In this document: positions 22,067 to 32,122 of the stretch, piece after piece
Numbering within the stretch: the first letter of the stretch is position 1
Layout of the letters: each line of letters starts with the position of its first letter
Source: Takakia lepidozioides
Lineage: Eukaryota; Streptophyta; Takakiopsida; Takakiales; Takakiaceae
Assembly (NCBI GenBank): GCA_030704615.1
Contig: CM060734.1
Coordinates: forward strand, 27,668,042-27,732,041
Length of the DNA stretch: 64,000 bases
Reading direction: 5' to 3'
Position numbers and translations under genes: made by a program
The notes under the pieces: generated by a model
What the model saw: the letters and a program-made list of their open reading frames with translations, nothing else
Database searches by the model: none
What the model was told of the DNA's origin: nothing

Positions 22067-23530
22067 CGTGCTAGGGAGGGTATGAGTATCTTACGAGTTG
22101 AGGTCCGCCATGGCATTCTTGAGCAGGGAGGAGTCTGCCGCCTTCACCTTGAGGATGACACACTCCACCATGTAATGCCAGCCAATGTGCTTGGCATGGT
22201 TCTGCTTGATGTACTCCACCAGGCGAGAAGTCGGTGATTCCCGTCCCACACAAAGAACATTTTACCAGACATATGGCCGAAGTCTGGATCACCCTTCAGC
22301 GTCGCCTCGAATTCGTCGTTGCGAGTGTGCCAGTGGGTATCCCACGTTGACAATTCATCGGCAGTGGGTCCACAAGTTTCGCCGTCCTCATTCTCAATGG
22401 AAACGTAAAACGCTGCCGATCCCAGACGGTACCCTTCTCGAAATGCGAACTTCAGCTTATCCACATCTCCGGGAAGGGCCTGCCTGACGATGGGAAGGGA
22501 GACCATGCGATAGAGTGGGATTCGAAGAGTCCGCTGGAATACCCTGCTGCCCAGAACTCTGCCAATGCTACTGTGTGTCTCCTCCAACATTTTATCCGCT
22601 GCACTTTTGAAATCCTCCGGAGACATGTCTGTAGGTGCCGGTAGTGGCTGAGCAGCTGGAGCATCCTCAACTGGAGCTGCACTCGGGGGCCTGTCTGTGG
22701 GCAATTCTGCCATTGCAGAGGCCTCCTCCGCGCCTGATTGCTCATCGGTGGTGAGGTCTTGCTGCGAACGTTGAGCGGCAGCACCCTCCTCCGGTACCAA
22801 ATCGAGATCAACGGTCGATCCCATTGCCTTCGCTGCAGCAGAGTCGGCCCCAACATCTGCAGGCGGGAAATCCTCCAGGAACTGAGCTTCAGCTCGTGGA
22901 AGCGGTTTTGCGGGAGATTGTTCGGCCGTCGCCCTGATTGCCTTCTGCTTCCTCATCCTTGCAGGTGAAGGTGTCTGCTGCAATTGAATCTGTCTTTTAC
23001 CCTGCTGCTTCATTCGCGTTGGGGGGGGTGAATCGGCCTGAGCCGGTTCAGAAGTCAGTAGAGGGACGGGCTGCTTCTTCTTCGACTTTGCTGGAGAAGG
23101 GCCCGACCCCTGCTGGCGATTCTCCATGACCAAAGAACGCGAGTCGATCTCTGGGGCTTTGAACTTGCCCTTCGAAGCCGCGTCTTTGAATCGCACAGGG
23201 CTAGGCCCGGCAGGAATACCCGCGCTCGGGGATCGGGTGGGTGTACGTGCTGCAGCTAGCTCCTCGGACTCTTCCTGCGGCTCTTCGGATTCCTGCGATC
23301 CCTCCAGCACGTCCACCTTTCCTGTTAGGCATGCAAACATGTTCTGCATTCAAGTCTCCTAGCATTCAGTCTAAGAATTACAGAAGCAAAATGGGGGGTT
23401 CGGTGCTCGATCAGCTGCGCGCAGCCCGATCGCATGAAGCTCTCACTGGTGGCTGGGTTGCCTGAGTGGCCTGCTGCTCGGAGATGGCAATCTCCTCCTG
23501 TAGACGCATCTGCTTCCTCCCCTTCGGCAT

Positions 23531-23980
23531 TGGCCTACGTCCGAAGTATAATTTCCGGAGCTTGCGACGAGGTCTCCTGTCTGATGCACGAACTCCCCCC
23601 CTCTCAGGTTCGAGCATAAGAAGAACAGAGAGAGGGAAAAGGGGCAAAGAGTGCAGATGGAAAGGGCGCGAGAGGGGTGACTGAGGAGACACGACAAAAG
23701 TAGATGAAACGGCGGTGATGCACCACTTGGGTTCGAAAGGGTTGGACGAAAGTGTCTCCTCGTGGACTTTGCGTCATTACGAAATTCGAATCGTTCAGGG
23801 TACGCCTGCCGTCCGAAAAACAAACATCATTATCCAACGGTCAGGCTGCGCCGCCTCATGCCCCTTCAGTCAGATAGAGTGCCGACATGTGCAGCAATTC
23901 CGTTGCTCCACGTGTTCACATTTCAAGGCATTTCCGTCCCAGCGTCTGATGAGTTGGAGTGAAAATGCGAATGCGGCTTC
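23531..23980. other. Upstream region of the ParB-like copy 1
   Basis: Non-coding as far as can be seen. It is purine-rich on the plus strand at 23610-23700 (agagagggaaaaggggcaaag). It would contain the promoter of the minus-strand gene; no clear TATA box was identified. Confidence 0.4.
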
Positions 23981-25390
23981 ACATACCTTAGTTGTTGAAC
24001 GGAAATATGGTGCCGCATTTCCGTCCCACAGCTCCATGTATGAGATACAAAAGGGAAATGCGGCGCCGCATTTCCGTTCTGGAATGTCGAAAGGTGCGAT
24101 TCGGACGGAAATGAGGAACAACATTTCAGTTCCCGTGGTTCATGATTTTCAATGTGAACGGAAATGCGGTACCGCATTTCCGTTCCCCCTTCACATACGT
24201 TAGTTGATGAACGGAAATGCCGTGCCACATTTCCGTTCGGGAAAGTATAGAGGTCTCACCTGGACAGAAATGCGGTGCCGCATTTCCGGTCTGGAAAGTT
24301 TGAAGGTCTCACATGGATGGAAATGCGGCACCACATTTCCGTACCACAGCTCCAGGCCCCATATACAAAACGGAAATGCGGCGCCGCATTTCCGTTCTAG
24401 AATGTCGGAAGGTGCGACTCGGACGGAAATGCGGTGCCGCATTTCTGTTCCCGTTGCGCACGATTTTCAGTCAGAACGGAAATGCGGTACCGCATTTCCG
24501 TTCTGTAGAGTATTAACGTCTGACGCTGGCGGAAATGCTGTGCCGCATTTTCGTTCCACAGCTCCATGCCTCACATACAAAACGGAAATGCGGCGCCGCA
24601 TTTCCGTTTTGGAATGTCGGAAGGTGCGACTCCGACGGAAATGCGGTACCGCATTTCAGTTCCAATGTTTCAGGATATTTCATCAGAACGGAAATGCGGT
24701 GCCGCATTTCCGTTCTGGAATGTTGGGAGGTGCGACTCGGATGGAAATGCGCTGCCGCATTTCAGTTCCGATGGTTCACGATTTTCAGTCAGAACGGAAA
24801 TGCGGTACCGCATTTCCTTTCTGGATAGTATGAATGTCTCAAGCGGTCGGAATTGCACTCGGCTCCATGCATCAGATACAAAATGGAAATGCGGCGCCGC
24901 ATTTCCGTTCTGGAATGTCGGAAAGTGCGACTCCGACAGAAATGCGGTGCCGCATTTCTGTTCCCGTTGTTCATAATTCTCAATCAGAACGGAAATGCGG
25001 TACCGCATTTCCGTTATGGAGACTATGAATGTCTTTTAAGGACGGAAATGTGCTGCAGCATTTCTATCCCTCAGCTCCATGCATCAGATACAAAATGGAA
25101 ATGCGGCGCCGCATTTCCGTTCTGGAATGTCGGAAAAGTGCGACTCGGACGGAAATGCGGTGCCACATTTCAGTTCCCGTTGTTCATAATTCTCAATCAG
25201 AACGGAAATGCGGTACCGCATTTCCGTTCCACCTTCACATACCGTGCTTGCTGGATGGAAATGCGTTACCGCATTTTCATTCTGGAGAGTATAAAGGTTT
25301 CCCCGGACGGAAACTCGGTGCCGCATTTCCGTCGCTCTGGTGCATGACCAAGAAGCAATACGGAAATGAGGCGCCGTATTTCCGTCCACC
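23981..25390. repeat. Array of ~26 palindromes at ~53-bp spacing with higher-order structure
   Basis: The core GAAATGCGGTACCGCATTTC (centre TA, TG, CA or CG) recurs near 24001, 24055, 24109, 24159, 24211, 24264, 24319, 24372, 24424, 24477, 24531, 24583, 24637, 24690, 24743, 24796, 24884, 24939, 24992, 25045, 25098, 25151, 25204, 25257, 25311 and 25362. The ~30-bp spacers fall into recurring types: A (cagctccatgcatcagatac), B (ctggaatgtcggaaggtgcg), C (cgttgttcatgattttcagt), D (ctggagagtatgaaggtctc) and E (cttcacatacgttagttgat). A-B-C-D often follows as a ~212-bp higher-order unit. Because 53 is not a multiple of 3, all frames read as repetitive proteins, which are artefacts. Confidence 0.95.
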
Positions 25391-25786
25391 AGCAATCGAA
25401 AGAATCACTCGGGACGGGAAATCTGGAACCTCAATGGATTGCATTGTTCCGAAACAACATTGCGGCCAGTCTTGATGAGCACAACTTGGTTGTCTGACCG
25501 TTTTAACTAACAGTCCTGGCACTTGTCAGTGCGAACGTTCCTGTCTGCACCGAGAATACTGCTGGATCCACCCTCAGGAGAAACTGTCAGGAGATGTTAT
25601 TTCGTCGCCGAATCGGTCATCATTGTCATACTTACTGGCTATGGAATCAAACCTCCCACCTTCATGCATGTAGCTTGAAAACAATACTTTCCACTTCAAT
25701 GTGCGATTTCCAATCGTCGATGGACTCCGCATGGTGCCTGTGAGCCTTGGTCTGTCGCTATACTGAACCTCGCACTTGCCAACTCC

Positions 25787-26674
25787 GTGCGGTGTTCGAT
25801 GGCTCCGAATTCCTACGCTATAGTTTGCTGTCCTCCGCAACTTGGGAGAGCCTGGATCCCAAACGAGGGAGGACTTTACAGAGTGACTGAAACTTACCTT
25901 TGTTCCAAATTCAAGCTCAAACCGGGCACAGTTTATTTGGAAGAAGAAAGGAAGGATGTTCCTGGACAGGTTGACGAGACCATTGTCGTGCTAGGTAACG
26001 ACGGAGGTTGCGGAATCGAATGGCACGTTCCCCCATCAGACACCATCCTGTACCGAGCTGTGGGAATGCCCATTCCCTTTCCGAATCAGTCGCTGCCCAC
26101 ACCATCCACAAAGGAGTCCGGAAACCGAGAGGCGGCCACTGCCAACAGAGAGGTATGCAACGATAATCATTCCCGACATGGACCGTCAAGACCCTCCATA
26201 GCTTCTCGTGTGGACGTATTCGACATTTCCGACGAGGAAGATGATTGCATTGAGGTACCCATGTCCTCCACACGGTCGTTCAAATCCGGCATGGACGTCT
26301 CTGTCGGTGCTACGCATGTGCCCTCGAGCATAACTCCAACCCGGTCCATTGTGCAGCTCCTACGACAACATCACCTCGATGGTTCTCGCTCCGAGCTGGC
26401 TGCTCTCGACTATGCCAAATTTCCAGTCAGAAAGGTAATGTTTCTGCCTCCCGAAGTCGATGGCAATGTCATCTTTGAGTTTCCACCTGTTTCTTCGTCA
26501 AACAAAGCCTCCGGGATGTTAACAGACATGGATCGAAAGCATGACGGACACCCCTGGTGTGTGACGAAGACCAGTAGCACGAAAATTGCTGATGGTGTTC
26601 GTGTACGATATGTCCTCTGTGCGGGGAAGCTGAGGTGCCTCAATCCCACCTGCTTCCACTTTCTCTCCAAATGA
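25787..26674 (+). CDS. Cys-rich ORF, possible N-terminal part of a transposase-like protein
   Basis: 295 codons. The first ~100 residues include IPNEGGLYRVTETYLCSKF and LYRAVGMPIPFP. A Ser/Asp/Glu linker (DVFDISDEEDDCIEVP) follows. The last ~60 residues have a spaced Cys pattern ending CAGKLRCLNPTCFHF, which resembles FLYWCH/GCM-like or MULE N-terminal zinc-binding modules. Just past the stop, another frame reads KRDGLDW, suggesting a frameshift or missed splice. No catalytic domain follows. Family not recognised with confidence. It is divergent from the ParB-like copy 1 across the palindrome array. Confidence 0.4.
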   Translation: MRCSMAPNSYAIVCCPPQLGRAWIPNEGGLYRVTETYLCSKFKLKPGTVYLEEERKDVPGQVDETIVVLGNDGGCGIEWHVPPSDTILYRAVGMPIPFPNQSLPTPSTKESGNREAATANREVCNDNHSRHGPSRPSIASRVDVFDISDEEDDCIEVPMSSTRSFKSGMDVSVGATHVPSSITPTRSIVQLLRQHHLDGSRSELAALDYAKFPVRKVMFLPPEVDGNVIFEFPPVSSSNKASGMLTDMDRKHDGHPWCVTKTSSTKIADGVRVRYVLCAGKLRCLNPTCFHFLSK

Positions 26675-27171
26675 GGGCGGAGAAACGAGACGGATTGGAC
26701 TGGCACAACGCATCATCCATTCATTGTCTCCAGCTAAGCTCCTGCGGGTTCTTTCAAGTGTGCACATTGCAAAGAACCACCGACGTGCATGTCTTGATGT
26801 GGATGAATGTTGGTTGGATGTTACATGCATGATGGCTGAGTGTGGGGCGAATGATGGATGATATATGTTGGAACACTGGATGAATGACGGAGTGACAAAT
26901 TTGGAATGGTAGAATTTCGGATAGTTGATGGATGGACATATGTTTTGGATGCATGAACAATTTACGTGCGTATGTGTAAAGACTGGAAGTATTGTGGACC
27001 CACACAGATTGTATGAATGGACTTGCAAGTGAAGATGAAAAAATTTATGTCAGAAAATGTCTTATGTAGACAATGTTGGGAAGGGAGGCACGCAGTTGAC
27101 GCAAGAGAAGCAATCTCCTCACAGTTGATTCCCTAGATATTCCTAAACAGGTGGAACCAATCGGAAAATGT
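26675..27171. other. No gene; ATGGATG-rich stretch
   Basis: Between 26800 and 26950 there are many imperfect gatgaatg/ggatggatg motifs. No supported frame on either strand. This contains the 3' flank of the minus-strand gene ending at 27172. Confidence 0.4.
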
Positions 27172-30100
27172 CTATGCACTGGAACTGTTGGTAGCACCGG
27201 ACTCCGACACACTAATGTCCATAAAGATCCTAGCCCTGCTGTCCACCTTTTCTACACGATTGAAGCAAACTAGAGGGGGAGAGTCGCAGAGAGTAAACTC
27301 CCTAGCAGCAGCCTCCGCATAGCATGGCAACTGTAGGGGGGCAGGTGGGCTCGGGAAAAATTCCGGGATAACAAAGAAAGGGATGCTTCTCCTCGTTTTT
27401 GGTGTCCTGCAAAGATTCCCAAAGTTGCAAGACCAGTAAGCAGAAAGACAGGACCGCGGAAGGGAAATGCTTTGTGACAAAAATGAAGGTCTGAATAATG
27501 AAAAATCCAACATGTCATCCAAAACAAACCGGACTTACGTACACTCAAAGTCAGAGTCCACGTCGAGGTCTTCATCTGGAAGTTCCCGCTCGTCGAAAAC
27601 TGTTTCTTTGTGTGGGGCTGATGTTGAGCCGGAGGTGAGTTGTTGAATCTCGCATGAAAACAGCTCCGCATCCCCCTCCATGCCGAAGAAGTGTCTACCA
27701 TGGAATGTTGCACCTGCAAATGCACAGAACGAATGGTTAAAAACCACGAATCATTACAAAATTCAAGATCATAGATGTGGTAGAGCAGGAGACTTGGCAG
27801 GGCACACCTGTTCCCAAAGACAAGTCCACCACCCACCCCCCATGCCGGCTGCAAGTCTCCACTAGAGTCTGCATGAATGCTGGAGATTTCTCCCGAGCAC
27901 CTCTCCAAGGGACACCATTCGTCCTTTTCAAGGTCCGCCCGGAGTCCACGTAATTGTACAGGACATCGTCCCCCACAGGCTCGCAGGTGGGGTCGATGTG
28001 TGCTGCAAGGTCTCTCAACTGGAACTCCGCAATACCAGGAGGGAGGGTGTCCTTTCGCATCCTCACCAAGCATAAAGCCTCAAACACCCGAGTCTGCATG
28101 CCTCCCCCCCCCCAAAAAAAAATTCAGTTTTCGAACATGCTTAATGAACTCAACCGAATGAAATTACAAGAAGAGGTAGTTCACCATCCTGAACTCACCC
28201 TCTGTCCTGGGAACTCTCCCTTGGAAAGTGGAAGAGTGTTGATACACATCCATGTTTTGATGACCTGAAGCCTTCATGTAACTGAAAAGGGTTCTGCGCG
28301 CCAACATGTCTTTTGCCTGCAAAAGAAGAAGTGCTCCTGCATCAGACAAAAATTTGTTGCTGAAGGAAAAAACCCACTGCCAGAAAAGGGCATCTGACTT
28401 GTTCCACGATGGCGTTGTGTTGGATAGGAGAACATCCGGCACAGGTGAACCATCTGGAATGTCCAGGACCACCAGGTCTGTTGCGTACGCTTGCTGGCTT
28501 CCATTCACCCATTCAGGTCTTTTGGTGACCCGTTTCACATAACAAAAACAGTAGACTAGTTAGGAGCATAACATAATCTTGAACAAAGTGAAAAACACAC
28601 CAGGCAAAGTTTTGTGTGGGCACCTTTGTGAGGAAAGAAACCAGGATGTCCCAAGTCTTCGATTTCTCTCCTTTGAATGTGGATTTTCTGGATTCCATCA
28701 TTGCCAAGAAGCTATCGTTAATCACCTCACTTTCATACTGACCCAAAACCCGAGAAGGGTGCTCTCTGGCCTCGTAAGGCTGTTCTTTAGTTTTCGGAGT
28801 CCTCCTGTCCTTGCGAGTTGGAGAGGGCTGACGCTCCGTGCTGTCTTGCATAGCCTGTTCCTGCCCAGCCACAATCTTCCCCTTCCCCTTCCCATCACCT
28901 GCGCCCTTTCCTTTGCGTTTGGGAGTGCTACTTTTCTCCGGCTCCTTTGCTGCGAGGGATTGAATTATTCTCTCCTGAATTTCCTTATCACTGAGTGGTG
29001 CAAGAGCTGCTGCATTGTCATTGAAGTTGCGCATGACCACCTCCTCGAATGGTGTGTCCTGTTTAGGCAAGTCCAAGTACCAGCCACAGTCTCTGAAGTG
29101 CACCCTGCCCCAGTCCTTCGCAATTCCCGCAGTGTACATTGTCTTGTCCTTAGTGGGGTCCGCCCACATGAGAATGAAATCCGGCTCATCACTGAGGTAC
29201 TTGTCGGGAATGAGGACATGGTATATATACCTGGAAAACACACCCAAAAGAACAATTTCATGAAGGCCATAGTCCATCAGACACAAAGGAAGCAGGAAAA
29301 ACACAGTACCTCGATCAACCTTGCGTTGACGCAAGGTTATTTCAGCCATCCCAACGAATTGCCAAAACCAACAATGAAAACACAAAATTGGTCTATTATG
29401 AGCAATGAACAACCTTGCGTCAACGCAAGGCTGAACAAAGCATTGAAGTACAACTTAAATGTGTAGATAAAATCAAGCCTCAATTAACCTTGCGTTAACG
29501 CAAGGTTGAAATGAGTCTGTAAAATGAATATTGAGAAGTAGAATTTGAAACGAAGAGACAATGGAGAAGAAGACAACGAACGGAAAATGTACTTCTACGT
29601 GCAGAGAAATCTCAAAAAATACTGTTCCGCTGGTCCTGCATCCAACCTTGCGTCAATGCAAGGTTGGGACATGCCTGGAGAAGTAGCATACAACAAACAG
29701 GGATATGTTCATGAAGTGCAGAATCATCAGCCCGAATCAACCTTGCGTTGACGCAAGGTTAAATTGCGACTAAAAAAGGAACGACAGACGATCAGAATAG
29801 CCTCACATTGGCAGTCCCAAACCAACCTTGCAACAACGTAAGATTGATTCAAGGAAGAAAAACGCAACCACGAAAAACCGCACTGAACAAACATGATACC
29901 TGTACAAGACTCGCTTCATAGCTTGCTCGCTATTGTACTGATTCTTGAACTCATTCGACCTGGAAATGCCTTCGTCTCTTTCAAATTCCCTGAAGAAACA
30001 GTTGTTCCAAATTGCACCTGTCCATCTCCGAATGTATTGCTCAAGAGAGATTATGGGTGTTGTCATGGTGATTTTGTAGTCAGTCAAGGACTCTCCCAGT

Positions 30101-31340
30101 GCTACCATAGCACGCTTCTCCAGCTGTCCCAACAAGGTAAATGTGAGGCTACGGAGCCAAACAACACGGAATTATGGAAAAATGCAAACTGCAAGAATGA
30201 ATGGGTAGTTTTCTCACTTGGCTCCAGAAAGTAGCTTTGTGAAGCCATTGGTCGAAGGAGTGGTCGCTCACCACTTTTATCACATTGGTTTTGGGGTCTT
30301 TCTCTGTTCTTGGAAACCCATACGTGTCCTTCACCAGAGGATCCAAGTTCCAAATCTCCAACCATCTGACTTTGGTTGTGGTGTCCACCATTGAAATGGA
30401 CAGGCGATGCAGTTTCTCTTGAGTCATTTCGGGTTTAGTTCCATACTTGTCATAGTGCACTTTCACCTGCTCCAGGAACTCTGAGCCGAGACCGGGATCT
30501 GCAATGCGGATTTGTTTGTCAAACGCACTCAGCAGGTTCTTTCTGTGGTTATCCATCTCAAACCTGATTGCCTCCGCCACCCCCACAACAGACCTCTCCT
30601 CCTCTACGTGAGTGGCGTAGTATTCGGCCTTCGCCTTCAAGCCTGTCTCTGCTATCTCTTGCTGCAAACAATCCAAAATATAGGATCCTTCAATTCACAT
30701 CCATTGAATAGAGGGAACAAACTAGTCTGAATTTCAATTCGGTTTCGGTTTCTTTACCGTGTACTTGTAGTAAAAAAATGCCTCTTGTGTCAGGCTATAC
30801 CATCTCCTTGCATCTCTTTATTTGACTTGGACTCAACACGTTCACAAACGATTCCAATGGCATCATACCGATCTTCTGGACCCATAAAAGGGTGTGGCAG
30901 AGGTTGGTTGTTACATGGGAGGTTTTGTTTGATCTGCATTGAACAATCACTTTGCCAATTAAGAAGAAAACAACCACAAACAGAGCAATGCAATCACATA
31001 ATGCACAACAACTTCGGAAAACTTACTTGTTGATGTCGTGCATGGCAGTCAGCAGCTGTGTGATTCATCCTTTGTGATCGAGGACCGTAGAATGAACGCT
31101 CCAGTGCCAATCCTTTTCGTTAGAGTGCAATTCGGATATGTAGTCCATCCAGACAAGCAATCGGTGATTGCCATCCCATACAAAAAACATCTTCCCCATG
31201 AAAACTTTCGTGGAAGCCTTCTTAGATAGTTTGGCCTCGAACTCCCTGTTAACTTCACGCCAACATGGATCCCAACTTTGCTCAATCTCTTCTGATACAT
31301 GGCACTCTTCGCCCTTCGTGTCAGTTGTGGAAACATAGAA
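27172..31340 (-). pseudogene. ParB-like / N4-N6 DNA-methyltransferase-like fusion gene, copy 2, 5' end cut by an LTR
   Basis: Exons (minus): 31340-31027, 30933-30758, 30661-30218, 30123-29900, 29230-28624, ~28518-28199, 28101-27808, 27713-27539 and 27406-27172. Phases agree except at the 28624/28518 junction, which I could not resolve. Exon 1 ends the ParB-like module (KMFFVWDGNHRLLVW). The middle exons match copy 1 (VRWLEIWNL, WYLDL), followed by a Lys-rich linker (KRKGKGAGDGKGKGK). The 3' exons then show, in beta-class amino-methyltransferase order, a motif IV-like DLVVLDIPDG, a GGWVVDLSLGTG motif I, and GRHFFGMEGDAELF, like the motif following FxGxG in N4/N6 MTases. DPPY reads DIPD, so activity is doubtful. 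Damage: TGA at 31065-31067, a frameshift near 30795-30815, and LTR interruption at 31340. ParB-MTase fusions are known in prokaryotes and phages; the assignment here is by motif reading only. Confidence 0.65.
29320..29846. repeat. Intronic palindrome family CCTTGCGTTGACGCAAGG, six copies
   Basis: Copies begin near 29321, 29410, 29484, 29643, 29738 and 29822, all inside the intron between exons 29900 and 29230 of the methyltransferase-like gene. The centre varies (TTGA, TCAA, TTAA, TCAA/TG), keeping dyad symmetry in most copies; the last copy is degraded. Spacing is irregular (74-160 bp) and intervening sequence is unrelated between copies. Confidence 0.9.
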
Positions 31341-32067
31341 TGTCGCGGCCCTTTGCCTTGAGGGCAGGGGGTCGGGACACGAGAGGGGCTGCCCCTGTGG
31401 TGGGGGTAGTGGTGACATTAGATGCGGGGGCTGAAGCACCCTTGAGTGCCCAAGGCACTCAAGGAGGCGGAGGCGCTCACTAGGTGGAGCCCCTGCACAC
31501 CGGATCGCGGTGGGGGTGGCTCCACGAGGGGTGGTGTTAGCTTAGTGGGACTTAGTGGGGGTGGCATAGGACTCACCATAGGGACGGAGACCTTGTGGTG
31601 GGAGTCGTGGGGAGTCTTGGGACTCATCACGGTCCAATGGGACCGTGGTGGGTGGGCCAAGACTCACCGCGACTCATCACTGGGAATCGAGGGTTTTCGT
31701 GGTGGTTCGCCATAAAATGGCACGGTTGTTTGTGAAACCCTCGCGGATAGTCACAGAAGTATATATAGGGAGTAGTAACCCCGAGAACGGTGCAAGCCCG
31801 TTGGTGACCAAAAACTAGTGAGTAAGCGTGCGAGCCGGAAAGCGACCAAGGTGTGGGGAGCTATTCCGGACTGCCATCGACCAAAGGGAATTTCCACCAG
31901 GCCCAAATTGGGAGAGGGTCTTGTGGAGGAGTAAAGGGGGACCGTTATGTCCCGGTGAGCAGCCGAAGCTCCGAGTTGGCCCGGCGGCCAGTGAAGGAGT
32001 TAGGCGCGCGCATCAAAGCGAGTAATTATGACTTGAAGGGGAGCTTACCGAAGTGAGGTGCGCGACA
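31341..32067 (+). mobile_element. Chromovirus 5' LTR (727 bp)
   Basis: Begins TGTCGCGGCC and ends GGTGCGCGACA, giving the inverted terminal pair TGTCGCG/CGCGACA. A TATA-like agtatatatagggag lies at about 31767. The LTR is homologous to 52543-53278, 56884-57004 and, inverted, 57005-57732. Its left edge interrupts the ParB-like exon of the flanking gene. Confidence 0.9.
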
Positions 32068-32069
32068 CT

Positions 32070-32081
32070 TGGAATCAGAGC
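32070..32081 (+). other. Primer binding site, initiator tRNA-Met type
   Basis: TGGAATCAGAGC, two bases after the LTR end, differs at one position from the plant consensus TGGTATCAGAGC that pairs with the 3' end of initiator tRNA-Met. Confidence 0.85.
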
Positions 32082-32122
32082 TTAGAGTTCAGTACGCGAT
32101 CGTCCTTGGGATCGGCCTCATC

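Larger units (their letters stand above)
20494..23530 (-). pseudogene. ParB-like (DGNHR) gene, copy 1: 3'-truncated, one frameshift
   Basis: Seven exons (minus strand): 23530-23447 (start MPKGRKQMRLQEE), 23343-22095, 21982-21796, 21695-21411, 21330-21211, 21128-20911 and 20764-20494. All junctions are GT-AG and phase-consistent. The only error is one missing base at about 22216-22222, after HRLLAW; without it exon 2 (1249 nt) ends out of phase. Exon 2 encodes a Pro/Ala/Ser-rich acidic linker, then a ParB-like module ending KMFFVWDGNHRLLAW (compare the DGxHR-x-A signature of ParB/Srx-type domains). Later exons match the central part of copy 2 (TRWLSIW versus VRWLEIW). The final exon stops within the adjoining 3.4-kb repeat, so the methyltransferase-like half is absent. 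The frameshift could be a sequencing error. Role unknown. Confidence 0.7.

Noticed and set aside
22144-22220. C-terminus WWSTSSRTMPST of the long minus-strand frame
   Set aside because: It is a frameshifted reading; the other frame (YIKQNHAKHIGWHYM) matches copy 2 and leads to a proper splice donor at 22095.
23981-25390. CRISPR array
   Set aside because: The regular palindrome-spacer pattern looks like one, but spacers recur in a few types, the cores vary, the genome is eukaryotic and no cas genes are present.
24204-25475. Repetitive proteins such as NGNAVPHFRS/KCGTAFPF frames
   Set aside because: They appear in all frames because the 53-bp repeat lacks stops; they are shadows of the palindrome array.
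28579-29466. 295-codon plus-strand frame
   Set aside because: It lies antisense to the large exon 29230-28624 of the spliced minus-strand gene, whose phases and paralogue similarity support the minus strand.
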